Source: Bacteroides congonensis (GTDB lineage Bacteria > Bacteroidota > Bacteroidia > Bacteroidales > Bacteroidaceae). Taken from it: a stretch of DNA of 64,000 nucleotides. Of the stretch, positions 1 to 7,710 are shown one piece after another. The stretch is from assembly GCF_900130125.1 (NCBI RefSeq), contig NZ_FQXY01000008.1, positions 450,301-514,300 of the forward strand. The letters run 5' to 3'. A program made the position numbers and the translations under genes. The notes under the pieces were generated by a model. That model was not told the DNA's origin and made no database searches. It worked only from the letters and a program-made list of their open reading frames with translations. The stretch's first letter is position 1. Each line of letters opens with the position of its first letter.

Positions 1-2
1 GG

Positions 3-683
3 TCAAATCTGACCACCTTTCTTATTTCTACGAGTATTATTCTGTTTCTTTTAGTCTTACTGGTGATATGTATCTATATTCAGATGAAGAAGATATTGAG
101 GATAAAGCGGGCATTGGCGCAAAGTAATCAGGAACTTCTAAGGCTGAATGACAAGCTGAACAATATTAATAATCAACTGAATGATACAAATAATCAGTTG
201 TATGAGATTAGTAATGTGAAAGAACATTATATTGCTGAATTTTTCGATGTGTGTTTTAGCTATATCAGTAAGATGGAGAAATATCAGAATGTGCTGTATA
301 AGTACGCGATTAATAAATACTATGATGAATTGATTAAGAAATTGAAGTCTTCTGCACTTATTGATGAGGAACTAACCGCTTTGTATGCTCGTTTTGATAA
401 AGTCTTTTTAGGGTTATATCCAACTTTTGTTGCAGATTTTAATGCTTTATTGAAAGATGGTGAGCAAATTGTTCTGAAACCGGATGCATTGTTGAATAGA
501 GAACTTCGTATTTATGCTTTGTTGCGATTGGGAATTACGGACAGTGGTAAGATTGCTAACTTTCTCCGGTGCTCTACAAGTACGGTTTATAACTATCGCA
601 CACGAATGAGAAATAAGGCGGCAGTCGACAGGGATGAATTTGAGAATGAAATTATGAAAATAAATTCAACCCAAGAGAAATAA
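3..683 (+). CDS. DUF6377-type membrane-linked transcriptional regulator (3' part)
   Basis: The reading frame is open to the left edge, so this is the C-terminal 226 residues of a longer protein. Visible order: a transmembrane helix (about residues 5-26, rich in I, L and V), a coiled coil with N/L-rich heptads (about 30-75), a helical middle, and a C-terminal LuxR-like helix-turn-helix containing the string STSTVYNYRTRMR. This matches Bacteroidetes DUF6377 proteins, which have N-terminal TPRs outside, one membrane helix and a DNA-binding tail inside. I infer it regulates the glycoside operon that follows on the same strand. In B. thetaiotaomicron the gene in this position (BT2160, from memory) is the predicted regulator of that operon. 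The TPR part cannot be seen here. Confidence 0.8.
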   Translation, partial: SNLTTFLISTSIILFLLVLLVICIYIQMKKILRIKRALAQSNQELLRLNDKLNNINNQLNDTNNQLYEISNVKEHYIAEFFDVCFSYISKMEKYQNVLYKYAINKYYDELIKKLKSSALIDEELTALYARFDKVFLGLYPTFVADFNALLKDGEQIVLKPDALLNRELRIYALLRLGITDSGKIANFLRCSTSTVYNYRTRMRNKAAVDRDEFENEIMKINSTQEK

Positions 684-741
684 TTGTTGTTATAAAGAAA
701 AAAAAGATTCCAAATCATCTACATTTTTTAGACCTTCTTGA

Positions 742-783
742 AAGGTTAAATATCTATATAATAGATATTTAACCTTGTTTTTT
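742..783 (+). terminator. Intrinsic terminator after the regulator gene
   Basis: A perfect 16-bp inverted repeat (arms 742-757 and 761-776, 3-nt loop) is followed by a T-rich run at 777-783. It lies 60 bp after the regulator stop codon, separating regulator transcription from the operon downstream. Confidence 0.85.
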
Positions 784-829
784 ATCTACATAAAGTTATC
801 TAAGCCGAATAAAATGTTGTTTATTTGGC

Positions 830-837
830 TAGTTTTG
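830..837 (+). promoter_or_regulatory. Candidate -7 promoter element of the glycoside operon
   Basis: TAGTTTTG matches the Bacteroides -7 consensus TAnnTTTG and sits about 80 bp before the first operon start codon, after the terminator at 742-783. No clean -33 TTTG is seen at the usual spacing, which would suit an activator-dependent promoter. Confidence 0.5.
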
Positions 838-918
838 CAGCATCGGTTTTCGGTTTATCTGCCGGATGGCGGGAATTGATAACCTATTGATTTTTTGTAC
901 TTAAATTCACTATGTTTT

Positions 919-2031
919 ATGGACACGCAATCTTCAGTAGACACAAAAGTTAAGGTCGGTATCATCGGTTTCGGTAGAATGGGACGATTCTATTGGGAAG
1001 CGATGCGGAAAAGTGGGCGATGGGATATTGCTTATATTTGCGATACTAATCCGGAATCACGTCAGTTGGCTAAGGAAGTATCTCCGGAATCTCTTATAGT
1101 AGAAGACAATCAATGTATTTTTGAGGATGAAAGTGTGCAAGTTGTCGGACTTTTCACTTTGGCGGACTCACGAATGGGACAGATTGAAAAAGCCATTCGC
1201 TACGGAAAACATATCATTTCAGAAAAACCTGTTGCAGATACAATGGAGAATGAGTGGAAGGTTGTGGAAATGACGGAAAACTCAAATCTTATTTCTACCG
1301 TGAACTTGTATCTGCGCAATTCCTGGTATCATAATCTGATGAAGGAATATATCCAAGAGGGAGAAATAGGGGAGTTGGCAATCATCCGTATCTGCCATAT
1401 GACTCCCGGACTGGCGCCGGGTGAAGGTCATGAATATGAAGGGCCGGCTTTCCATGATTGTGGAATGCACTATGTAGACATTGCCCGTTGGTATGCCGGA
1501 TGCGATTACCGGACATGGAATGCGCAGGGAGTGAATATGTGGAATTATAAAGATCCCTGGTGGGTGCAATGCCACGGTACTTTTCAGAATGGCGTAGTCT
1601 TTGATATAACCCAAGGCTTTGTTTATGGACAATTGTCTAAAGACCAGACACATAATTCATACGTAGATATAATCGGAACGAAAGGGGTGGTGCGCATGAC
1701 GCACGACTTCAATACTGCTGTGGTCGATCTGCATGGGGTGAATCAGACACTTCGGGTGGAGAAACCTTTTGGTGGCAAGAATATCGACGTATTATGTGAC
1801 TTGTTTGCTGATTCGGTAGTGACCGGACAACGTAGTCCCCGCCTACCGCTATTGCGTGATTCGGCCATTGCGTCCGAATATGCATGGACATTCCTGAAAG
1901 ATACACGTACGCATGATCTGCCGGCTATCGGTAATCTCCGTACGCTGGAACAAATTCGCGAAAGAAGAAGAAATATGAAAAATGGATATGGGTTGCTACA
2001 CAGTAATCTTCCACAAATAACGAACCCTTAA
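919..2031 (+). CDS. Gfo/Idh/MocA family oxidoreductase
   Basis: NAD(P)-dependent sugar or polyol dehydrogenase of the Gfo/Idh/MocA family, about 370 residues, no signal peptide, so cytoplasmic. The Rossmann motif G-F-G-R-M-G is at residues 17-22, the family E-K-P motif at 102-104, and the substrate-side G-M-H-Y-V-D motif near residue 186. I chose the ATG at 919; an upstream TTG at 895 is in frame but adds only eight residues lacking family character. It opens a four-gene run (11-bp gap to the next gene). By position it corresponds to BT2159 of the B. thetaiotaomicron glucosinolate operon. Likely role: redox step at C3 of a sugar or a keto-sugar intermediate. The substrate is not readable from sequence. 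Confidence 0.85.
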   Translation: MDTQSSVDTKVKVGIIGFGRMGRFYWEAMRKSGRWDIAYICDTNPESRQLAKEVSPESLIVEDNQCIFEDESVQVVGLFTLADSRMGQIEKAIRYGKHIISEKPVADTMENEWKVVEMTENSNLISTVNLYLRNSWYHNLMKEYIQEGEIGELAIIRICHMTPGLAPGEGHEYEGPAFHDCGMHYVDIARWYAGCDYRTWNAQGVNMWNYKDPWWVQCHGTFQNGVVFDITQGFVYGQLSKDQTHNSYVDIIGTKGVVRMTHDFNTAVVDLHGVNQTLRVEKPFGGKNIDVLCDLFADSVVTGQRSPRLPLLRDSAIASEYAWTFLKDTRTHDLPAIGNLRTLEQIRERRRNMKNGYGLLHSNLPQITNP

Positions 2032-2042
2032 AATAACTAATT

Positions 2043-3530
2043 ATGTCAGACATTTCGAGGAGAGACTTTCTCAAAACGGGCGCTATGGCTTTGGCAGGCA
2101 TTACCATTGCTCCGAGTTCTATTTTAGGAATGAGTCACGGACACGTGTCTCCCAGTGATAAATTGAATCTTGCAGCCGTGGGTATTGGCGGCATGGGACA
2201 TGCCAATATTAATAAGGTGAAGGGCACTGAAAACATTGTGGCTCTTTGCGATGTGGACTGGAGATATGCAAAAGGTGTGTTCGACGAATTTCCGAAAGCA
2301 AAGAAATATTGGGACTATCGGAAGATGTACGATGAAATGGGTAAATCTATCGACGGGGTAATTATTGCTACTGCCGACCATACTCATGCTATTATCACTG
2401 CTGATGCGATGACAATGGGCAAGCACGTATTCTGTCAGAAACCGTTGACTCACTCTGTTTATGAGTCCCGTTTGTTGACTAAGTTGGCTGCTTCGACCGG
2501 TGTTGTCACTCAGATGGGTAATCAGGGGGCATCTGATGAAGGTACGGATTTGGTTTGCGAATGGATATGGAACGGTGAAATCGGCGAAGTGACTAAGGTG
2601 GAATGTGCTACTGACCGTCCTATCTGGCCGCAAGGACTGAATGCTCCTGAAAAGGCTGACCGTATCCCAAGTACATTGAACTGGGACTTGTTTACCGGCC
2701 CGGCTAAGTTGAATCCGTATAATGAAATTTATCATCCTTGGAACTGGCGTGGATGGTGGGATTATGGAACAGGAGCATTGGGTGATATGGCTTGTCATAT
2801 CCTGCATCAACCGTTCAGAGCTTTGAAACTGGGTTATCCTACTAAGGTGGAAGGTTCTTCTACTTTGTTGCTGAGTGCTTGTGCTCCGCAGGCGCAGCAT
2901 GTGAAAATGATTTTCCCTGCCCGTGACAATATGCCGAAAGTGGCGTTGCCGGAAGTTGAAATCCATTGGTATGATGGCGGTATGATGCCCGAACGTCCGA
3001 AAGGATTCCCACAAGGTAAACAACTGATGCAGAGTGGGGGTGGTCTGACTATTTTCCACGGAACGAAAGATACTTTGATTTGCGGATGTTATGGACAGAA
3101 TCCTTGGCTGCTTTCCGGTCGTACGCCTAATGCTCCGAAAGTTTGCCGTCGTGTGCCTAATGCAATGAATGGCGGTCACGAAATGGATTGGGTGCGTGCA
3201 TGTAAAGAAGACAAGTCAAATCGTGTCATGACTAAATCTGATTTCTCCGAAGCAGGGCCGATGAATGAAATGGTAGTGATGGGAGTATTGGCTATCCGTC
3301 TGCAAGCTTTGAACAAGACTTTGGAATGGGACGGTGCTAATATGTGTTTTACCAACATCGGTGATAATGAAACTATCCGGACTTGTATAAAAGATGGCTT
3401 CAAGATTCATGACGGTCATCCTACTTTCGACAAGACTTGGACAGAGCCGGTGAATGCGAAGCAATTCGCTGCCGAACTGGTGAAACATAACTATCGTGAA
3501 GGCTGGAGACTGCCTGATATGCCGAGATAA
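2043..3530 (+). CDS. Tat-exported Gfo/Idh/MocA oxidoreductase
   Basis: 495-residue Gfo/Idh/MocA oxidoreductase with an N-terminal twin-arginine signal (SRRDFLKTG, Arg6-Arg7) and a hydrophobic stretch to about residue 28. It is therefore expected to fold with its NAD cofactor in the cytoplasm and be exported to the periplasm. The dinucleotide motif G-I-G-G-M-G is near residue 47, QKP replaces the usual EKP near residue 137, and G-D-M-A-C-H-I supplies the catalytic-region histidine. The matching B. thetaiotaomicron gene (BT2158, from memory) was the essential one for glucosinolate activation, and related enzymes oxidise C3 of glucosides to start elimination of the aglycone. I infer the same glycoside 3-dehydrogenase role here. 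Confidence 0.88.
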   Translation: MSDISRRDFLKTGAMALAGITIAPSSILGMSHGHVSPSDKLNLAAVGIGGMGHANINKVKGTENIVALCDVDWRYAKGVFDEFPKAKKYWDYRKMYDEMGKSIDGVIIATADHTHAIITADAMTMGKHVFCQKPLTHSVYESRLLTKLAASTGVVTQMGNQGASDEGTDLVCEWIWNGEIGEVTKVECATDRPIWPQGLNAPEKADRIPSTLNWDLFTGPAKLNPYNEIYHPWNWRGWWDYGTGALGDMACHILHQPFRALKLGYPTKVEGSSTLLLSACAPQAQHVKMIFPARDNMPKVALPEVEIHWYDGGMMPERPKGFPQGKQLMQSGGGLTIFHGTKDTLICGCYGQNPWLLSGRTPNAPKVCRRVPNAMNGGHEMDWVRACKEDKSNRVMTKSDFSEAGPMNEMVVMGVLAIRLQALNKTLEWDGANMCFTNIGDNETIRTCIKDGFKIHDGHPTFDKTWTEPVNAKQFAAELVKHNYREGWRLPDMPR

Positions 3531-3564
3531 AAAGAATATCTTAATCAAATAACAGAATAATATC

Positions 3565-4434
3565 ATGAAAAAAGTATTTTATCCTTTGGCTTGTTGCCTG
3601 GTTGCGGGAGTTTTCACTTCTTGTGGCGGTCAGAAAGCCGGAAATGCTCAAGACGGGCAGACATCAGACAAGGTTGCATTGTCTTATTCTAAATCATTGA
3701 AAGCAGTGGAAGCAGACAGCTTGAATTTACCTGTCGATAAGGATGGTTACATCACTATCTTCGACGGTGAAACGTTTAACGGATGGCGTGGTTATGGTAA
3801 GGATCGTGTTCCTACCAAGTGGACAATTGAAGATGGCTGCATCAAATTCAACGGAACCGGTGGCGGTGAAGCGCAGGACGGTGACGGCGGCGACCTGATT
3901 TTTGCTCATAAGTTTAAAAACTTCGAACTGGAGATGGAGTGGAAAGTTTCTAAAGGTGGCAACTCCGGTATCTTCTATTTAGCTCAGGAAGTTACATCGA
4001 AAGATAAGGATGGTAATGATGTGCTTGAGCCTATTTATATTTCCGCACCCGAATATCAGGTGTTGGATAATGCTAATCATCCGGATGCCCAATTGGGTAA
4101 GGATGGCAACCGTCAGTCGGCTTCTCTGTATGACATGATTCCGGCTGTTCCTCAAAACTCTAAACCGTTCGGTGAATGGAACAAGGCAAAGATTATGGTT
4201 TATAAGGGCACGGTTGTTCACGGACAAAACGATGAAAACGTATTGGAATATCACCTGTGGACAAAACAGTGGACAGATATGTTGCAGGCAAGCAAGTTTA
4301 GCGAAGACAAATGGCCTTTGGCATTTGAATTGCTGAACAATTGTGGTGGCGAAAACCATGAAGGATTTATCGGATTGCAAGATCACGGTGATGACGTTTG
4401 GTTCCGCAATATCCGCGTGAAGATTTTAGACTAA
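3565..4434 (+). CDS. DUF1080 lipoprotein, probable 3-keto-glycoside hydrolase/lyase
   Basis: 289-residue lipoprotein. The signal peptide ends in a lipobox with Cys20 (VFTSCGG). A single DUF1080 (3-keto-disaccharide hydrolase, concanavalin-like fold) domain fills residues about 65-288, with the signature strings FDGETFNGW near the start and GGNSGIFYL in the middle. DUF1080 proteins are known to act on 3-keto-glycosides made by Gfo/Idh dehydrogenases, which fits the two dehydrogenases directly upstream. It probably acts in the periplasm or at the outer membrane. Family position corresponds to BT2157. An inverted repeat right after the gene may lower expression of the next one. Confidence 0.87.
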   Translation: MKKVFYPLACCLVAGVFTSCGGQKAGNAQDGQTSDKVALSYSKSLKAVEADSLNLPVDKDGYITIFDGETFNGWRGYGKDRVPTKWTIEDGCIKFNGTGGGEAQDGDGGDLIFAHKFKNFELEMEWKVSKGGNSGIFYLAQEVTSKDKDGNDVLEPIYISAPEYQVLDNANHPDAQLGKDGNRQSASLYDMIPAVPQNSKPFGEWNKAKIMVYKGTVVHGQNDENVLEYHLWTKQWTDMLQASKFSEDKWPLAFELLNNCGGENHEGFIGLQDHGDDVWFRNIRVKILD

Positions 4435-4449
4435 CTTCACTAACTAACC

Positions 4450-4500
4450 ACAGCTTTCACAGGTAAATGAGGATTTGTTTACTTGTGGAAGCTGTATATT
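4450..4500 (+). terminator. Hairpin between DUF1080 and isomerase genes
   Basis: Arms 4450-4467 and 4478-4495 form an 18-bp stem with two G-U pairs, followed by TATATTTTAT. It lies inside an apparent operon, so it could be a partial terminator or an mRNA-stabilising 3' hairpin that sets different levels for the genes on either side. The T-run is imperfect. Confidence 0.6.
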
Positions 4501-4523
4501 TTATAACTCCTGATATCTATTAT

Positions 4524-5441
4524 ATGAGAACCCGAATTTATTTATATGCCTTGGCTGTTCTTCTTATGATTCCGGTTACGATGACCGCACAGACGAAGAA
4601 AAAAGCTAAGAAGGCAAGGAAAGAAGTAGCTATTCAGCTCTATTCTGTTAGAGATATATTGAATAAGGTGGACAATAAGGACGGTAAATGTGATCCGGCT
4701 TATACTGCTATTCTCGAGAAATTGGCAAAAATGGGTTATACCGGTGTTGAAGCGGCCAATTATAATAATGGAAAATTTTATGATAGAACCCCTCAACAAT
4801 TCAAGAAAGATGTCGAGTCGACTGGAATGAAAGTCTTGTCCTCGCATTGTACACGTGGATTGTCGAAGGAAGAACTGGCTTCCGGTGATTATTCAAAGTC
4901 ACTTGAATGGTGGGAACAGTGTATTGCAGACCATAAGGCAGCAGGTATGAAATATATCGTAGCTCCCTGGATGGATGTTCCTAAAACACTGAAGGATCTG
5001 GAAACTTACTGTACTTATTACAATGAAATAGGCAAACGTTGTAAGCAACAGGGCTTGCAGTTCGGCTACCATAATCATGCCCATGAATTTCAAAAAGTGG
5101 AAGGTAACGTGATGTATGACTATATGCTGGAACATACGAATCCCGAATACGTTTTCTTCCAGATGGATGTTTACTGGGTGGTTCGCGGACAAAACAGTCC
5201 GGTCGATTATTTTAATAAATATCCGGGCAGGTTCAAGATATTCCATATCAAAGACCACAGGGAAATCGGTCAGAGCGGAATGGTAGGCTTCGATGCTATC
5301 TTTAATAATGCAAAGATGGCAGGTGTAAACTATCTTGTAGCCGAAATCGAGAAATATAGTATCCCGGTAGAGGAGAGTGTGGAAGTGAGCCTGGATTATT
5401 TATTGGACGCTCCTTTTGTGAAAAGCTCCTATTCCAAATAA
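4524..5441 (+). CDS. Secreted sugar isomerase/epimerase-fold protein (xylose isomerase-like TIM barrel)
   Basis: 305-residue protein with a Sec signal peptide (residues 1-22, ending MTAQ), followed by a Lys-rich segment and an AP-endonuclease-2/xylose-isomerase-like TIM barrel. Visible barrel motifs are AIQLYSVRD (strand 1), GVEAANY (strand 2), the metal-site HNHAHEF, FQMDVYW, FHIKDHR and VAEIEKY, giving the expected His, Asp and Glu ligands. The start at 4524 gives the complete signal; an in-frame ATG at 4467 lies in the preceding hairpin and is unlikely. Family members in such operons hydrate or epimerise 2-hydroxy-3-keto-glucal-type intermediates. Family position is BT2156. The exact reaction is inferred. 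Confidence 0.82.
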   Translation: MRTRIYLYALAVLLMIPVTMTAQTKKKAKKARKEVAIQLYSVRDILNKVDNKDGKCDPAYTAILEKLAKMGYTGVEAANYNNGKFYDRTPQQFKKDVESTGMKVLSSHCTRGLSKEELASGDYSKSLEWWEQCIADHKAAGMKYIVAPWMDVPKTLKDLETYCTYYNEIGKRCKQQGLQFGYHNHAHEFQKVEGNVMYDYMLEHTNPEYVFFQMDVYWVVRGQNSPVDYFNKYPGRFKIFHIKDHREIGQSGMVGFDAIFNNAKMAGVNYLVAEIEKYSIPVEESVEVSLDYLLDAPFVKSSYSK

Positions 5442-5481
5442 CTTCTAGTCTATATAGTATAAACAGCTTACAATAGAGCAT

Positions 5482-5520
5482 AAAAAAAAGTCTGTGCATG
5501 CTTTATGCATGTCAGACTTT
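5482..5520 (-). terminator. Intrinsic terminator of the small lipoprotein gene
   Basis: On the minus strand a stem built on AAGTCTG/CAGACTT with an inner GCATG stem is followed by eight T. It lies 26 bp after the lipoprotein stop codon and may also stop plus-strand transcription from the isomerase gene. Confidence 0.8.
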
Positions 5521-5545
5521 CAATTCTCTCCTGGCTGTTACTGAA

Positions 5546-5767
5546 TTATTCAGCTACAGTTTCAGTTACTTCTACTGCAACGCTATCAGTTGTTGTAGTA
5601 TCTGCTGCTGCTTGTTCTGCTTCAAGAGCTGCTGCTTCTACTGCTGCGATTGAGTCAGCGATACGGATAGAATCTGCAGTTGCTTTTGCTGCGTCAGCTG
5701 CTTTGTTACCACATGATGCGAATGATACTGCTACGATAGCTACTGCCATCAAAACTAATTTTTTCAT
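5546..5767 (-). CDS. Small Ala-rich lipoprotein
   Basis: 73-residue lipoprotein. The signal peptide ends at a lipobox with SFASCGN (Cys19). The mature part is only about 54 residues, almost entirely Ala, Glu, Asp, Thr and Val, and looks like a helix (repeated A-D-S-I-A-A) followed by a Thr/Val/Glu-rich tail. It is monocistronic, with its own -7 element (5820-5827) and terminator. No family is recognised. Small Ala/Glu lipoproteins of this sort are common and abundant in Bacteroides; a Braun-lipoprotein-like structural role is a guess only. The plus-strand frame over the same bases is a composition shadow. Confidence 0.75.
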   Translation of the reverse strand: MKKLVLMAVAIVAVSFASCGNKAADAAKATADSIRIADSIAAVEAAALEAEQAAADTTTTDSVAVEVTETVAE

Positions 5768-5819
5768 TTTCTTTGCTTTTTAAAAACGTAATACAATCAA
5801 TTGCTTTATTAAAACGCTG

Positions 5820-5827
5820 CAAAGGTA
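5820..5827 (-). promoter_or_regulatory. -7 promoter element of the small lipoprotein gene
   Basis: Minus-strand TACCTTTG, an exact TAnnTTTG match, about 53 bp upstream of the lipoprotein start codon. Confidence 0.6.
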
Positions 5828-5926
5828 TGTACTTTTTCAATATGTTGTTCTCGAAAAGCCAACTTTTTTTATATATTTTTTGGTAACTGGCCCCTTTCTT
5901 GCTCTTTCCCTATGTTTTAGAACATA

Positions 5927-7600
5927 TTAATCGATAGCTATACTGTTATATAGGTATCTTTTGATGCTTCTTTTCGGTGTTTTTTCAAATTCCGTGGGGT
6001 AGAGTTGTATCTTGCTGATTTTTTCGTAAGCAGCTACATTCGCGTTCAGATTCTTGAGATTCTCGTCCATGATTGTTTTCAGGTTATCCGGGTTATTCAG
6101 TCCGAGTGAATCCAGTGCTTCGTAATCCGCGTAGACAAGGGCTACCAACTTCTTGTTGCGTTCGATGACGATGCTTTCAAGAACGAACGGCAGGTTGTTG
6201 AGCTTCGTTTCCAGTTCTTCCGGGAAGATATTTTGTCCGCTTGAACTCAAAATCATGGTCTTGAGACGTCCGCGAATGAAAATATTGCCGTTGGCATCCA
6301 TTGTTCCGAGGTCGCCGGTGCGCAGCCAGCCGTCTTCGGTGAATACTTCCCGTGTGGCTTCCGGATTCTTGTAATACCCTACCATTGTGTTCTCACCGCG
6401 TACCTGTATTTCTCCCACTTCCGATTCCGGGTTTTCCTTGTAGATACGGGCTTCCATAATATCCAGTATTTTTCCCGAAGAACCCAATACAAATTCATTC
6501 CACGGAGCATAACTGATAAGCGGCCCGCATTCTGTCATTCCGTAACCGATGGTGAAAGGGAATTTGATTTTGTAGAAAAACTCTTCCACTTCCTTATCCA
6601 TGGCGGCACCGCCGATGATAATTTCCTTGAAACGACCGCCCAGTGCGTCGATCAGCCGTTTGCGTATCTGGTTATAAATCTGCGTGTCGAGCAAAGGAAT
6701 ATTAAGCGCCCATTTCATCCCTTTCTTATTGATAAGAGGTTGGATGATATTTTTATATATCTTTTCGATCACGAGCGGTACGGTGATAATCAGGTTTGGT
6801 TTCACTTCCTCAAAAGCCTTCATAATGATTTTGGGCGAAGGAGTTTTTCCAAGCAGGGTGACATGCGTGCCGACGGCTGTTGCTGTCAGAAAGTCGAATG
6901 CGCAACCGTAGGCATGGGCAAGCGGAAGGAAAGAAAGTACTTTATCTCCCTTTTTGAGCAATTCGGTACGAATGCCGAAAGTGACGTTGCCGGCAAGGTT
7001 GTTGCCGGTCAACATGACTCCTTTACTGAAGCCGGTAGTACCGGAAGTATAGTTCAGGAGCATTACTTTATCGTTGGAGAGGGTAGTGTACTGCACATCT
7101 TCGCGGGTAAATCCTTTCGGATAACAGGAATGCATCTCTTTATCGGTATTCTTCAGAAACTTCTGTATTGTCTCTCCGTCACGCTGATACAGGCAACGGA
7201 AGTCGGTCAGTGAGAAGACTCCCCTTAATCCCTGCAATTTCTCTTCTTCCAGGTTATCCCAAATACTGTCGCTTGTGAACAGGAAGACAGATTCGGAATG
7301 ATTGACGATATGATGAACATCATTGGGAGTAAAGTCCTGAAGAATAGGTACGACGATTGCGCCATAGGTGATAGTTGCCATATAGGCGATGCACCAATGC
7401 GCATTATTTTTGCCGATAACTGATATCTTATCTCCTCTGCGAAGGCTACAATGCTTGAATAACAAGTGTAAACGGGCGATTTCTTCAGCTACTTGTCCGT
7501 ACGTATATTGGGTATTTTCTCCGTAATCAGTATAACAAGGTAAATCCCAATTCTCACGAAAACTATTTTCGTATAGTTTAATGAAATTCTCTTTAATCAT
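5927..7600 (-). CDS. Long-chain fatty acid-CoA ligase (AMP-binding)
   Basis: Acyl-adenylate-forming enzyme of 557 residues that activates a fatty acid with ATP and CoA. The P-loop YTSGTTGFSKGV is at residues 184-195, followed by the GYGMTECGPL motif and the GWLRTGDLG hinge region typical of the ANL superfamily. Length is normal for the long-chain acyl-CoA synthetase group. I start it at 7600 (MIKENF); an upstream in-frame start adds 29 hydrophobic-basic residues not typical of the family. It is divergent from mtaB. Substrate chain length cannot be read. No signal peptide, so cytoplasmic or membrane-associated. Confidence 0.88.
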   Translation of the reverse strand: MIKENFIKLYENSFRENWDLPCYTDYGENTQYTYGQVAEEIARLHLLFKHCSLRRGDKISVIGKNNAHWCIAYMATITYGAIVVPILQDFTPNDVHHIVNHSESVFLFTSDSIWDNLEEEKLQGLRGVFSLTDFRCLYQRDGETIQKFLKNTDKEMHSCYPKGFTREDVQYTTLSNDKVMLLNYTSGTTGFSKGVMLTGNNLAGNVTFGIRTELLKKGDKVLSFLPLAHAYGCAFDFLTATAVGTHVTLLGKTPSPKIIMKAFEEVKPNLIITVPLVIEKIYKNIIQPLINKKGMKWALNIPLLDTQIYNQIRKRLIDALGGRFKEIIIGGAAMDKEVEEFFYKIKFPFTIGYGMTECGPLISYAPWNEFVLGSSGKILDIMEARIYKENPESEVGEIQVRGENTMVGYYKNPEATREVFTEDGWLRTGDLGTMDANGNIFIRGRLKTMILSSSGQNIFPEELETKLNNLPFVLESIVIERNKKLVALVYADYEALDSLGLNNPDNLKTIMDENLKNLNANVAAYEKISKIQLYPTEFEKTPKRSIKRYLYNSIAID

Positions 7601-7676
7601 TGCACGTTTTTTAGTGAATTGTGCAAAAATAGGAATAAACTTTCGTATCCAAAAGGGTTTTACTAATAATAATGTG

Positions 7677-7684
7677 TAACTTTG
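7677..7684 (+). promoter_or_regulatory. -7 promoter element of mtaB operon
   Basis: TAACTTTG matches TAnnTTTG and lies 27 bp before the mtaB start codon, in the divergent gap with the acyl-CoA ligase gene. Confidence 0.55.
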
Positions 7685-7710
7685 CAAAGTTAATGTGTTT
7701 ATAACAGCTT

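Noticed and set aside
2124..3179. Long antisense frame (351 codons) opposite the Tat-exported oxidoreductase
   Set aside because: It is a frame shadow of a clear gene. Its composition lacks domain character and there is no promoter or ribosome site for it.
5505..5783. Plus-strand Ala/Ser/Thr-rich frame opposite the small lipoprotein
   Set aside because: Repetitive composition arises from the Ala-rich lipoprotein on the other strand; no start signals.
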